DNA of 35,110 nucleotides from positions 4,239 through 39,348 of the forward strand of contig JAUNIC010000004.1 in the NCBI GenBank assembly GCA_030523615.1, read 5' to 3'. The position numbers were made by a program, and so were the translations under genes. The number at the start of each line of letters is the position of its first letter. Position 1 is the stretch's first letter. Shown here piece after piece: positions 23,601 to 33,081 of this stretch. Below the pieces are notes generated by a model. That model did no database searches, was not told the origin of the DNA, and saw nothing but the letters and a program-made list of their open reading frames with translations. Source of the DNA: Bacteroidales bacterium. Lineage in GTDB: Bacteria; Bacteroidota; Bacteroidia; Bacteroidales; Bacteroidaceae.

Positions 23601-26600
23601 CGCGGAAAGCCTGACGGGTGATGACGAGCTGCTGGTTGATCTCGAGCTTCACCTTGGCGCAGGCGTTCTTCGACGCGCCCTGCTGGTACTCGTTGAAAGC
23701 GAGGTTGGCAGCTTCGGCGAGTTCATTGTAGTCGACGTAGCCCATAGCGAAGAGCTCTTCGTTGCAATTGTCGATGCGCTCCTGGATTTCGACGAGGACG
23801 TCGTGGGAGGGATGATTACTGTTGGTGGGCTCGAGGCCGGCATTGATTCGGTCGTAGTTCTGCATGCGCTCCACGAACTGGGGCACGCTGAAGTCTTCGT
23901 ACTCGAAGTAGGCGTTGGGCATCGCGTTGACCATGCGCCACTGGGGAGTGCCGATGTAGGCGAGAGCCTGTTCGAGAGCTGTGGGATCGCCAGCGTAGAG
24001 AGCTTGTGCCTGCGCCTGGGTGAGGGCGTTGGGCTGGATGCTCGCGGGATCGAGATCGAGGAAGGTGCCTTCGTTGCGAAGCTCGTCGATGACGGCTTCG
24101 ATGTCGCCGATGTTGTGGTGGAACTGGTTTTCAATGGTGATGGCCTCCGTTGCTCCGACAATCTCGGTGAAAGCGTCAATCTGGCAAATCATGTGGTTGA
24201 AGTAGAGTTCCGCGCGATTGATGTAGACCTTGAGGAGGTCGTGGTCGCTGGCTGCACGACGGGCGCTTGAGTGGAAGGCACTGCCGAGACAGTTGAGATA
24301 GCCCAGCGCCAAGCCGCCAGCACCGGCAACAGGACCGATGACAGGGACGAAGGAGAGGATGTCGAGCACACAGCCAGCAGCACTCATGGCCGAAAGTGAG
24401 CCCGTAGTGGCAAACTCATAGCCTGCTGCGGGGCATGCGCTGTGGGGGATGGTGTTGATGATTGCGCACTGGAGGAACTCGCAGAGGTCGAAGCCGCCGC
24501 CGTAGCCAGAGACGCCTCCGCCTCCACCGCCACCGCCGCCGCCGCCGCCGCCGTCGCAAGAAACGCCCGTGGAGGAACTGTCGCCGGTATTGCCGGAATT
24601 AGTAGAGCTGAAGCAGGGCCATGAGTAGCCCATGTCGGAATCGAGGGAACATTCATCGCCCGAAGCGCGGCGAGCCACCTGGTTGCCGCCCTCGGCAGAC
24701 GCCACGTTGCGGGTGACGAGAACGGGGATGATGTAGGAGGTCTCAGCAGGGAGGCTGAAGCCTTCGGTGGGCTTGAGGGCCGTGAAGGTGAAGCCCGAAG
24801 CACGAGGCAGGCGGACGTTGCAATCGATGGCCGTGATGAGGCCGACGTTGCGCGTCACGATGTTGAACATCATGGTCTGCCCGGCCTCAAGCTGATAGAT
24901 GGGGATGGTGTCGGGCATGGAGAGGAGACAGACAGGCACGGGGACGTGGGTCTCGTAGGTGAGCGTCGTCTTGATGTCGTAGACGTCCTCGACGGTAGTC
25001 TCCTCGACATCCCACGTGATGGTGATGGCCTGATAGCTGATATTGACCTCTTTGCTGGTCTGCTCGCCAGGATTGACGTAGACGTAGTCGTTGTAGGAGT
25101 TGTGCTTGTCGGCTGTGACGTTGAGGCGGTAGTAGCCCTCCTTGACGTCGGTCATCGTGACGGTACCGTCCTCGCCGGTGACGTCGCTGTAGAGCGTAGC
25201 GCCGGTGTTCTGGTCCTTGAGGCTCACGAGAGCACCCTGAAGATAAGGATGGTTGCCGTCCTTGTCGCCGTAGTAGGTGGTTTCGTCGCCGACGCGGACA
25301 CGGAGGGAACCCATGGCCTCGCTGACGGTCTTGACGTTGAAGTAGAGCATCTCGTAGTTGCCGTTCGCGCAGTTGAAGGCGATGGAGCCCTTCTGGATGA
25401 AGTTGACGTCGTAGCCCGTGCCGTCGAAGCGGAGGACAACGGTGGCGCTGTCGCCCGTGGCGAGGGAGGGAAGCGTGCTGGGAGTGACGAGACTGACAAA
25501 CTTGGCGAGTCCCTTGGGCATGTCGATGCTGATCTTGCCCGTCTCGCCGAGACCGGTGTTGGTCAGGATGATGGGATAGGTGCGGGGCTCGTCCTTGTTG
25601 ACGGTGGTCGTGATGCTCGTGGTGGAGAGCACAAGTTTGGGCTCGCGAAGAGCGGCGTAGACGTAGATGGTGGCGGTGAGCTTGGCGCCCTCGTCGCTGG
25701 TGAGGCGCACGGTGATGCGTTCCCAGTCGCGGCCAGGAGAGGCCACGGTAGCTCGGACGCGGTACTCGAGGTCGGCCTCGGCGCCGGGTTCAAGGTAGGA
25801 GATGGGAGCTGCGGCAAACTCGTAGGTGCCGCCGGCATCGTCGGTAGCGCTCTCCACGCGGACGTTGGTGAGGGCGTACTTTCGGCTGAGGTTGACGAGG
25901 GGAATGTTGGCCACATAATCCTCGCCGACGTAGAGTTTCGGATGCTTGAGGTAACCGCTGGTGGCACGGGCCAAGCCGTAGACGGTGAAGGAGCCGGTGC
26001 CACTGGTCTCTTCGGCGCCGGGATCGCAGACGCCGTAGGTGAAGTCGCCGCGCACGCCGTCGGGCACAGTGAAGTCGGCCTTCCACGTACCGTCGGCAGC
26101 GCTGGTGGCCTCGAGGGCGTAGCGCTCACCGTTGCTCACGACGTAGGGCTCGACCTTCATGTCGGCCTGCGGTGTGCCGGTGTGGAGGGCGGTACCGCTG
26201 AGGTGGACGGTCTCGCCTTCGTTGTAGGTCGCCTTGTCGGTCGTGGCGGTGTACTCGTAGGCGGAGACGACGGTGATGTCGAATTGCACCGTATTATTTT
26301 GATAGAGGAGTTCGGCAGGATGGTGCTGGGGATTGACCTCAAGGGTGTACTTGTACGTACCGGGCACCTGGGGCAGGGTGAGGGCCACGCGCTGAGTGGT
26401 CTGAGCGTCCTTGGCGATGGCGGGAATCTGTCCGGTGTAGATGCTTTGGCCGCCCTGTTTGATGTTGAAGGTCGTGGGGGCGGTGGTGTCGATGGCGCCC
26501 TGGTTGCTGACGGTGAGGGTGAGGACGGTGCCTTCGCCAGAGACGACGGTGGTGGCGTCGGGAGTGAGGGCGTCGACGTTGTAGTCGATGAGGGTCTGGT

Positions 26601-28713
26601 CGGTGACGTAGATCCATGTGGAGCCTTCGGTGAAGCCCTCGGCCGTGGCGTGGAGCATGATGATGCGGTCATCGCCCTCGGCGGCATTCTTGCTGACGCT
26701 GAGACGCGCGGTGGCGGTCTTCTGTCCCACGGGGATGGTGAGGGTGGACTGCGTGAGCTGCACATCGGAATCATCGCAGAGGAGCTCGACGGCCAGAGCG
26801 TGGTCGTAACCATCGTTGCGCGTCACGGTGATGGCGGTGCCGTTGGGATCGCCCTCGAGGATGGTGGTCTTCTCGGAGGTGAGGGTCAGCGTGGGACCGT
26901 CGTTGTCGTGGATGGTCACGGTGTGCGACATGGAGGACTGCAGATTACCGATAGCGGTACAGTTACAGTCGGTCACATAGACGGCAGCGGTGACCACGAC
27001 GGTGCGGTCGCCGTCGACGAGGTCGTTGTTCTGCGGACCCATGTACCAGTTGATGGTGGTCACGCCAGCCTCCATGGTGAAGGTGCGGCCGTTACGCGAA
27101 CCGTTGCCGTAGGTCAGCTCACCGTTGGAGTCGTCGCTGATCTTGACCGTGATCTTGTTGTTGGTGACCTCGGAACGGGTGATGGTGCAATACATGGCTG
27201 CGGGGCCGTCGCCCTCGTTGACCTCGGTGGGAGTCATGGTGAAGTTGATGGCGGGCACGTCGTCATCGTTGAGCTGGAAGAGGGTGCGCGCCGTCTGGTA
27301 ATGGTCGGCCGTTGCGGTGAGCTCAACGCTGACGGTGTTGGCGGGTTTGTTGTCCTGCACGACGGGGATGTCGACGTTGGCCGTGGTCTTGCCGGCTTCG
27401 AAGGTGACGCTGAGGGGGAGTTTGAAGCGCTTGGCGTCCTCGATGCTGAGGTAAACGGTGAGCTCCTGATCGCCGATGCGACGGGGCACGGTGAGGGTGG
27501 CGTGGATGACGTCGCCTTCGTTGTACTCGGTCTTGTCGGTGGTGATGGACATGGGGTAGAGGTCGTCATCGACGATGGTCAGGGCGCAAGCCACCGACTC
27601 GTAGCCGTAGGCGGGGGTAAGGGTCACGGTGACCTCGTCGACGGTGTTGACGTCGACGTTCTGTGGACACTGCACATCGATGGCCACAGCCGATTGTCCG
27701 GCGGGGAAGGTGACCGTGGCGGGCACGGTGAGAAGTTCGGGAGCGCTGCACACGAGGCTGAAGGTCTGGGCCATGGAGCGGTCGCCGGAACGCTTGAGGG
27801 TGAGGCGCGTGGAGCTTCCTTCGGGCAGTCGGGTGACGCTCGTGGTGAGGTACAGGCGCTTGGAGAGCATGTAGGTGTTCTCGGAGGTTGCCTCGTTGTC
27901 GGCGCGGTCCACGAGGAGCTCGCCGGTGGAGGAGTTGGGCACGAGGGTGACACGGATGGCCACCTCGCCGTCGGTGCCCACGGTTGAGGGCACGGTGACG
28001 TCGGTCTGGCGGATGATGCTGCCGCCGGCTGTGAGGCGTTCGCTGCTGTAGGTATTGGCGAGGAAGTAGATTTCGCCAGTTTCCACATTGACGAGGTTGA
28101 TGGTTTCGGACCATCCGCTGCCGGTGTCGACCTCGCCGTGGTTACCCACGCGCCAGGAGATGCGCACCTTCTGCTCGGGGGCCAGATCGGTGGCGGAGCA
28201 ACGCACATCGCTGACGGCGAGGTCGGGCGAGGGAGCACGCTGCACGCTGAAGGAACCATCGGAGCTGCCGGTGGCGATGTTGTCGCCGCGGCGGTTGGTG
28301 ATGACCACGTTGGAGAGGCGGATGCTGTAGTCGTTGCCGTCGCCGTACTCTGCCGAGCTGCTCACGGTCATGGGGATGCTGACGAGCGTGCCGCTGGTAC
28401 CGGCGAGGCTCTTGTTGGCCAACGAGGCGATGACGACGGTGTAGCGGTTGCCACCGAGGGAGCGGATGCCGACGGTGTGGCCGTTCTTGTTGCGCGCCGC
28501 GGTGAGCATGGGTTCGCCGGACGCCTTGGCGAAGGGCAGCTGCACATCAAACTGCACAGCGACGACTTCGTCCTGGTTGGTCATCTGTATGGGGACGGCG
28601 ATGGTCTTTCCCGCCGCGCCGACGATGTCGGGCACGGAGAGAATGTTCTGCGCCTGAGCGGTAGAGCCGAGGAGCATCGCCATCAGGATGAGAAGATATT
28701 GAATAGCTTTCAT
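20677..28713 (-). CDS. Giant secreted multidomain surface protein (2678 residues)
   Basis: This is an exported, probably surface-displayed protein of unknown function. It has a signal peptide (MKAIQYLLILMAMLLGSTAQAQ). Domains in order are a cohesin-like N-terminus (about 23-155, opening with ILSVPDIVGAAGKTIAVPIQM), a CARDB-like domain (about 165-280), Calx-beta repeats (about 285-700, each ending near a DDD or DND turn at about 381, 485 and 602), another CARDB-like module (from about 708), a carboxypeptidase-regulatory-like domain (about 1158-1215), a 13-glycine run (1388-1400) followed by a Cys-rich hydrophobic stretch (about 1400-1490), then helical and Ig-like parts, a Big-type domain (near 2140) and an InlB-like repeat (near 2265). 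A WNTICLPV-type domain precedes the sorting-like tail (IYDAQGRRLG, from about 2645). It follows the 1436-residue gene by 18 bases, clearly in one operon. Adhesion or scaffold roles are plausible; no enzyme motif is seen. The stop codon is TAG. Confidence 0.9.
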   Translation of the reverse strand: MKAIQYLLILMAMLLGSTAQAQNILSVPDIVGAAGKTIAVPIQMTNQDEVVAVQFDVQLPFAKASGEPMLTAARNKNGHTVGIRSLGGNRYTVVIASLANKSLAGTSGTLVSIPMTVSSSAEYGDGNDYSIRLSNVVITNRRGDNIATGSSDGSFSVQRAPSPDLAVSDVRCSATDLAPEQKVRISWRVGNHGEVDTGSGWSETINLVNVETGEIYFLANTYSSERLTAGGSIIRQTDVTVPSTVGTDGEVAIRVTLVPNSSTGELLVDRADNEATSENTYMLSKRLYLTTSVTRLPEGSSTRLTLKRSGDRSMAQTFSLVCSAPELLTVPATVTFPAGQSAVAIDVQCPQNVDVNTVDEVTVTLTPAYGYESVACALTIVDDDLYPMSITTDKTEYNEGDVIHATLTVPRRIGDQELTVYLSIEDAKRFKLPLSVTFEAGKTTANVDIPVVQDNKPANTVSVELTATADHYQTARTLFQLNDDDVPAINFTMTPTEVNEGDGPAAMYCTITRSEVTNNKITVKISDDSNGELTYGNGSRNGRTFTMEAGVTTINWYMGPQNNDLVDGDRTVVVTAAVYVTDCNCTAIGNLQSSMSHTVTIHDNDGPTLTLTSEKTTILEGDPNGTAITVTRNDGYDHALAVELLCDDSDVQLTQSTLTIPVGQKTATARLSVSKNAAEGDDRIIMLHATAEGFTEGSTWIYVTDQTLIDYNVDALTPDATTVVSGEGTVLTLTVSNQGAIDTTAPTTFNIKQGGQSIYTGQIPAIAKDAQTTQRVALTLPQVPGTYKYTLEVNPQHHPAELLYQNNTVQFDITVVSAYEYTATTDKATYNEGETVHLSGTALHTGTPQADMKVEPYVVSNGERYALEATSAADGTWKADFTVPDGVRGDFTYGVCDPGAEETSGTGSFTVYGLARATSGYLKHPKLYVGEDYVANIPLVNLSRKYALTNVRVESATDDAGGTYEFAAAPISYLEPGAEADLEYRVRATVASPGRDWERITVRLTSDEGAKLTATIYVYAALREPKLVLSTTSITTTVNKDEPRTYPIILTNTGLGETGKISIDMPKGLAKFVSLVTPSTLPSLATGDSATVVLRFDGTGYDVNFIQKGSIAFNCANGNYEMLYFNVKTVSEAMGSLRVRVGDETTYYGDKDGNHPYLQGALVSLKDQNTGATLYSDVTGEDGTVTMTDVKEGYYRLNVTADKHNSYNDYVYVNPGEQTSKEVNISYQAITITWDVEETTVEDVYDIKTTLTYETHVPVPVCLLSMPDTIPIYQLEAGQTMMFNIVTRNVGLITAIDCNVRLPRASGFTFTALKPTEGFSLPAETSYIIPVLVTRNVASAEGGNQVARRASGDECSLDSDMGYSWPCFSSTNSGNTGDSSSTGVSCDGGGGGGGGGGGGGVSGYGGGFDLCEFLQCAIINTIPHSACPAAGYEFATTGSLSAMSAAGCVLDILSFVPVIGPVAGAGGLALGYLNCLGSAFHSSARRAASDHDLLKVYINRAELYFNHMICQIDAFTEIVGATEAITIENQFHHNIGDIEAVIDELRNEGTFLDLDPASIQPNALTQAQAQALYAGDPTALEQALAYIGTPQWRMVNAMPNAYFEYEDFSVPQFVERMQNYDRINAGLEPTNSNHPSHDVLVEIQERIDNCNEELFAMGYVDYNELAEAANLAFNEYQQGASKNACAKVKLEINQQLVITRQAFRGTLTIDNSSNMSLSDITLNLLVQRVRDGLTATSHEMQINFESLEGFNETLESNPTGGWSLDPGKKGVLTVLFIPTKYAAPTNLETYSFGGTLFFNDGANDRSEGLYPVSLQVKPSPELDLDYFVQRDIYGDNPLTTDVVEPVIPSEFTVLIHNKGYGEATNVRMLTQQPKIVENEKGLLVDFEIVSSSLNGGEKSLALGQSIATDFGNIPAGTCSYATWDLVCSLLGHFTNYDVQATHVTSYGNPDLTLLDEVNIHELIHSVNANVNGTIYRAWVVNDYEDGHAEPDHIYLANGTNEEVRTLNGVTTLDDMNDGDASTYRLTVNVPSRGWFYSSVINPSGGMAKIERIYDETHGRELDPENFWTTAYVMQDGFDPLEEQRFHIVDLADGPGVVSYLVTFEPMPEVRLDVVSVVGVPTDLPPVEELVEDPVTHFDVTFNKPIDPLTFDEEDIVIRYEGQQQSSTRFVDSIEPLDGTNTAFRIHTHSFIKDGVYTFQVRSQNVEDTEGFPGQNGRIVRWMLFQDGMIHFFAGTWPENSGEVLDYLGASLTEGTAEYSSDVTLQAVPAEGYNFEYWAIAPKQATGLSRHYVADCEFDVERHGHAVRYAAADKPATITSETQLTPIGTDPVITVPMYDRSDLRAVFSRKQYAVLVNYDAKYVDPAYIETRLSHGDDLNFSAAGTQFDYEITGYRVTMGDADPVLYATTDLVDDVLSLPITGNTTIDVLYADHSTQKLLLSENIDYTPEDIESAYVGLYRSFRRGMWNTICLPVDIADPADVFGSGTQVAAFTGVEGDVLTFSLVDHMQAHVPYLISPGRLMANSKVEVGASQMMTFALGETSITTPSDASVVLDGLSHCGTSVSTTASPVFDFVGTYDITPLAPADGNYYVSSNTLYNVDQTAASVGRFRAYFHTDEAALSAFRLAVGTGSVVGIVDTPVEAVPPTAIYDAQGRRLGTGGKPLSSGVYIIGGRKCIIR
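24514..24552. repeat. Glycine-codon repeat (13 codons, GGN)
   Basis: Thirteen consecutive glycine codons on the minus strand include a pure run of six GGC at the 5' end of the tract. The unit is three bases, so slippage would change the length of the glycine hinge without breaking the frame. Confidence 0.9.
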
Positions 28714-28731
28714 AGTTCTTGGCTTGTGGGC

Positions 28732-31700
28732 TTAATGAACAACTTTGCGGCCTCCGACGATGTGGATGCCAGAGGGGGTGGAACCATTGGAGCGGACCGT
28801 GCTGACGCCCTTCGACTGATGCTCGGGGTAAACTCTTCGGCCGCTGAGGTCGTAGACGGGAGCGGTGTCGATGGCATCGCTGTCGGCGTCGAGGGCGTCG
28901 ATGCCGGTGGGCGCGGAGCCGATGACACCGAGACTCAGGCGCTGTGCGTCGGCATCGGAGGCGTCGATAGCCTCGATGGTGGCGCGGCGCGCAGTGCGGA
29001 GGATGCAGGCGTCGGCAGCGGGGAGCGTGGAACCGTTGATGCTGAGGATGACGATGCGTACGGCGGGGGTCGAAGCGGCGGCCACGTCGGCCGAGGCGGG
29101 AGCCACATTGCGGACAATCATCTGGAAGTCAGAGCGACGGAGGGCCAGCTGGACCTCGTCGGCGGTGACGCCGCTGAGCACAACATCGAGTGCGGCCACG
29201 GGGCTATCGGCTTCAAGGTAGAGGCCGTCGGCGCGGGTGCGGAGGGCGCCGGCCAAGGGAGCTTCGGAAGCGGCGGCACGACGGGCAGAACTGGCGAGGG
29301 GAACCTCGTCATCAATGAAGAGACCCACGGTGGCCACTACGTCCTGAACGTTGATGAGGTCGTCGGCGTAGGTATTGGCGGCGGGACGGTTGAAGGTGCC
29401 CTGATGGCGGCCGAGGATGTAGTTGAGCGTGTGCTGCGCATCGAGCACGTCGACGGCAGCATCGGCATTGGCATCGCCCATGGCCCAGGCCAAAGTGGCA
29501 CGCATGCGGCAATCGGAGGCGGGGCAGTTGTAGGGGCGTACCACGAACATGGCGCCGCTCGCCTGGCGATAGTCGCCCGAAGCGCTGAGCCTGTAGTGCT
29601 CAAGGTCGGTGTCGTAGGTGAGGGAGCCCACGTAGTTGTTGCCCTCGATGGTGTAGAGACGCAGGTCGGGATGGGCCGAGAAGTCCTGCGCAGCGTGGTT
29701 GTAGCTCACCAGCGAGGGGAGCACGACGTTGTCGAAGACGCCGATGGTCCAGTCCTGACGGGCGATGGTGGCCAGGTCGGCGCTCTCGCACTGATAGCTC
29801 AGGTCGAGGTTCGTGATGGAGGCGGGGAGCACATCGGTGAGCTCGGTGAGAAGACAGTGGCTCATGGTGAGCGTGCGGAGGGCGGCGCATCCGGCTACGC
29901 AGTCGGCCAGATCGCCGCTGATGGCGTTGCGGTCGAGGCGGAGCGTCGCGAGGCGGCTGAAGGTGAAGGTGCTGCCTGCGGGGAGCATGCCGTAGAGCCC
30001 GTTGTTGGAGAGGTCAATGGCGGTGACGTAGCCTTCGCTGTCGAAGGTCACACCGGGCCACTTGGAAGTAGAGGCGTAGTTCTTGTGTGTCTGCCACTTG
30101 CGTGTCCAGACCTCGCCGTTGAGGGCGGAGTAGAAAGCCTTGAGGGCGGTGTAGTCCTCGTCGACGATATAGACGGGATTGTAGAGCGTAGGCTCTGCAG
30201 CGAAAACGACGTTGTTGCCCTCGGCCGACTCCTTCTCGTTGTCGCCCTCGTCGATGCGCACGAAGAAGTAGATCTGCTCGAGTTCGAGGTTGGGAATCGT
30301 AGCTGTGAAGGAGGCGGTATAACCCATGCCGGGCTGGAGCTGTCCGCTGTGGGACGTCGTGGCGATGCGCACGGCGAGGCTGTAATCGGTGGGGTCGGTG
30401 GTGTAGTAGAGGGCGTCGGTCCAATAGCCGGTGCGGGTAACGCCCTTGCCGGTGTTGACGACGTCGGCCGTCACGGTGATGTTCTGCAGCGCTCCGACCA
30501 CTTCGGGCACTTCGATGCTGAGGGCCTTGAGGTCGGCCTGCTCCACGACGCTGAAGGTGCTGATGGCACTCTCGAGGTCGTCGCAGGTGCCGTGGGCGGT
30601 GACGCGCCAGCGGTACGAGGCGCCGGGCACAGCGGTGATGGTGGTGCGGTAGTCGGAGGTCTCGATGGTGCGCTCGGTCACTGTGGCCTCGCCATCGTCC
30701 TCGGCGGGAATGGTCTGCTCCACCCACACGGTGTAACCCTCGGACGCCATGGTGCCGAGGTTGGTCCACTGCAGCTGGCGATTGCCGAACTCCACGACGG
30801 CGGCGTCGGCAGGCGAGAGGGTGAGCGTCTGATAGCGGAGGATGGGGCGCACACTCATCTTATATATATAAGAGAAGAACTCGATGCCGTCGAAGGTGTA
30901 GGTCACGTGGTAGTCGACGGTGCCAGCCTGAGCCGAGGTGTTGCGGATGGTTATGGAGGGAATGTCGCCCGTGCCCATGGTGGTAAAGTCGGTGAGGGGG
31001 CAGTCGGGAGCCACGGTGGCATACCACGTGACGCCGACGCGCTGCGATGCCGACACCTCGCTGAGGGGCACAACGGCCGTGGGAGCCTCGGCGCAGACGG
31101 TCTGTTCGCGGTAGGCGGTGAGGGCGGCGGGCTGAACGTCGATGCCGCACATGGTGACGGCCACGTTGGTGCCCTGGCACTGGCCCACGATGGCCATGAG
31201 GGCATTGAGGCTCTCGCTGGTGGCGGGTGTGGTGCCGAGGTTGAAGTCGATGGCCGCGGGATGTTCCTCAGCAGCGGTGAAGTGCACGGTGACGCCGGCC
31301 GTCTGGAGGCGTGCGGCAAAGGCTGCGATGCGCTCAACGGCAGCATCGGTGTCGGCGACGAAGGCATCGGTGAGGCCATCGGCCACGTGGATGACGATGT
31401 CGCCCGTGGGGGTGCACTGCGAAAGGAGTGTAATGGCCTCGTCGAGGCTCACGAAGTTGCGCACGGTGGCAGCCTCGGGGTCGAGAGTGTAGTCGCCGGC
31501 GGCAGTCCATGTGGCGGGATCGTTGATGACGATGTACTGCTCGGCCACGCTCTCCTTGGCAATACCGCGGGCGGTGAGGCGTACGGGGTAGGTGCCGGGA
31601 CGGGCGTAGATGTGCATGGGCGACTCGAGGGTCGAAGTCTCGCCATCGCCGAAGTCCCAGGTGAAGGTGAGACACTCGTCGCTACTGGTGTTGGTAAACT

Positions 31701-33042
31701 GCACGCGGTTCATGTAGCGGTCGAAGGTGAACTGTGCGTGGAGGTTCTCGAGGATGTCGATGGTGAGCTGTCCGGGACGCGTGGTGACGGCGTGGTGACC
31801 ATCGTCGGCCATGACGGCACTTGCCTCGGTGATGTCGATGATGGCATCGCCGATGGCGGCTTCGACGGTGGCAGCGATGGGCACGTCGAGAATCTTGCCG
31901 TTGGTGCCGGCAATCTGCGCACCTCCGGCGAGGGCTATGTCGACCCACGTGGTGCCATCGGCCTGAGGCGTGGCGGTGGCGGTGATGCCGAAGCCCGAGG
32001 TGCGGGCGGTGCCGCTGATGGCCTCAGTGTCGCAGGTGACGCCTACGGGGAGGACGAGACGGAGGGCGAGGCTCTTGACCACGCCGGTGTTCTCGAGGTA
32101 GATGGGATAGACGGTGCTTTGTCCGCGGTAGACGGTGCCGCTCAGACCGTAGAGCGTGCAGCGTTCCGTGCTGCTGGCGTTGGGTTCGGCGGGGCTACCG
32201 GGGGTGAAGCGGAAGTGGGCCACGAGGCGCACATCGGCGGTGCCCATCGTAGCGGTGTAGGTGCTGGAGGTGCCGATGCTCTCGTCGCTGCCCTCGAGGG
32301 TCCAGTGGCTGAAGGTGAAGTTGGAGGGCTCATAGGCTCGCACGCTGTAGCTGGTGCCTTCGGTCACCTGGAAACCGTTGCTCTGGTTGAAGCTGGCGGA
32401 ACAAGGGGTCGAGGTGAAGTAGACGGCGTGCTTGGCCTTCGTGGCCGTGGGCTCGGAGGGGCTGTTGGGGGTGTAGCGGAAGTAGGCGGTGAGGTGGGTG
32501 TCGGCGTCGGGCATGACGTAGGTGAAGCTACGCTCTGTGCTGACGACGGTGCCGTCGTCGGTGCGCCAGGAGTCGAACTGGTAGTAGCTGTTCTGTCCTG
32601 CGCTGACGCTGATGCTCTCGCCCACGCGCTGGGTACCGGCGCCTTTGAAGCTGTTGGCTGAGCAGGCTGAGGAGGGCCATGCGGAGAGGGTGAGCTGGGC
32701 GGTGGCGCAACGCTCGAAGTGGGCGGTGAAGACCTTGTTGACGTTCGACGTGGTGTAGCTGAAGGAAGTCTTCGTACTGATGTCGTTGCCAAGTTCGTCG
32801 GTCCATCCGGTGAGTCGCCATTCGGGGCCTGCAGCCGTGGCGCTGATGGTCACCTTCTTGCCGACGGTGTAGATGCCGCCACCACTCACGGTCGCTGCCT
32901 CGGCGGGCTGGGCCACCACCTTGACGTTGTAGGTGGCGCCGGGCTCGGAGGGGCTCGTGGGGTTGAATCCGCTCTGGGCCCATCCCGTCATCGCGCTGAG
33001 GGCAATGATGCACAGCAGGGTGATGTATCGGAAGATTTTCAT
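28732..33042 (-). CDS. Large secreted multidomain protein with dockerin-like module (1436 residues)
   Basis: This is an exported protein of unknown function with a signal peptide (MKIFRYITLLCIIALSAMTGWAQ). Domains in order are three InlB-type beta repeats separated by SPSEP or SPAEP linkers (about 35-110, 115-195, 205-280), a cohesin-like domain (about 293-430, GTVYRGQSTVYPIYLENTG), a PKD domain (about 435-515, FTWDFGDGETST), a Bacteroidales-type segment of unknown role (about 520-720), fibronectin and CARDB-like modules (to about 947), leucine-rich repeats (about 964-1087, AIDLSNNGLYGMLPAG), and a dockerin-like pair of loops (GDANADAAVDVLDAQ near 1187 and DDLINVQDVV near 1226). A second cohesin-like region (about 1260-1364) and a sorting-like tail (VYDLSGRRVY, ending GRKVVH) close the protein. 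Spacers of 39 and 18 bases link it to both neighbours in one operon. A surface adhesin or assembly scaffold is the most likely role. Confidence 0.9.
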   Translation of the reverse strand: MKIFRYITLLCIIALSAMTGWAQSGFNPTSPSEPGATYNVKVVAQPAEAATVSGGGIYTVGKKVTISATAAGPEWRLTGWTDELGNDISTKTSFSYTTSNVNKVFTAHFERCATAQLTLSAWPSSACSANSFKGAGTQRVGESISVSAGQNSYYQFDSWRTDDGTVVSTERSFTYVMPDADTHLTAYFRYTPNSPSEPTATKAKHAVYFTSTPCSASFNQSNGFQVTEGTSYSVRAYEPSNFTFSHWTLEGSDESIGTSSTYTATMGTADVRLVAHFRFTPGSPAEPNASSTERCTLYGLSGTVYRGQSTVYPIYLENTGVVKSLALRLVLPVGVTCDTEAISGTARTSGFGITATATPQADGTTWVDIALAGGAQIAGTNGKILDVPIAATVEAAIGDAIIDITEASAVMADDGHHAVTTRPGQLTIDILENLHAQFTFDRYMNRVQFTNTSSDECLTFTWDFGDGETSTLESPMHIYARPGTYPVRLTARGIAKESVAEQYIVINDPATWTAAGDYTLDPEAATVRNFVSLDEAITLLSQCTPTGDIVIHVADGLTDAFVADTDAAVERIAAFAARLQTAGVTVHFTAAEEHPAAIDFNLGTTPATSESLNALMAIVGQCQGTNVAVTMCGIDVQPAALTAYREQTVCAEAPTAVVPLSEVSASQRVGVTWYATVAPDCPLTDFTTMGTGDIPSITIRNTSAQAGTVDYHVTYTFDGIEFFSYIYKMSVRPILRYQTLTLSPADAAVVEFGNRQLQWTNLGTMASEGYTVWVEQTIPAEDDGEATVTERTIETSDYRTTITAVPGASYRWRVTAHGTCDDLESAISTFSVVEQADLKALSIEVPEVVGALQNITVTADVVNTGKGVTRTGYWTDALYYTTDPTDYSLAVRIATTSHSGQLQPGMGYTASFTATIPNLELEQIYFFVRIDEGDNEKESAEGNNVVFAAEPTLYNPVYIVDEDYTALKAFYSALNGEVWTRKWQTHKNYASTSKWPGVTFDSEGYVTAIDLSNNGLYGMLPAGSTFTFSRLATLRLDRNAISGDLADCVAGCAALRTLTMSHCLLTELTDVLPASITNLDLSYQCESADLATIARQDWTIGVFDNVVLPSLVSYNHAAQDFSAHPDLRLYTIEGNNYVGSLTYDTDLEHYRLSASGDYRQASGAMFVVRPYNCPASDCRMRATLAWAMGDANADAAVDVLDAQHTLNYILGRHQGTFNRPAANTYADDLINVQDVVATVGLFIDDEVPLASSARRAAASEAPLAGALRTRADGLYLEADSPVAALDVVLSGVTADEVQLALRRSDFQMIVRNVAPASADVAAASTPAVRIVILSINGSTLPAADACILRTARRATIEAIDASDADAQRLSLGVIGSAPTGIDALDADSDAIDTAPVYDLSGRRVYPEHQSKGVSTVRSNGSTPSGIHIVGGRKVVH

Positions 33043-33081
33043 AGTGAAAACGTTGGGGATAGTGGTTGTGGGTAGAGAGGA

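Noticed and set aside
28138..32661. 1507-codon open frame on the plus strand opposite the 1436-residue gene
   Set aside because: It is antisense to a gene with clear domains and a signal peptide. Its translation is Gly/Ala/Val/Glu-rich with no recognisable domain, and such frames arise because the sense genes avoid TTA, CTA and TCA codons. The same applies to 21595-24270 and 24946-27987.
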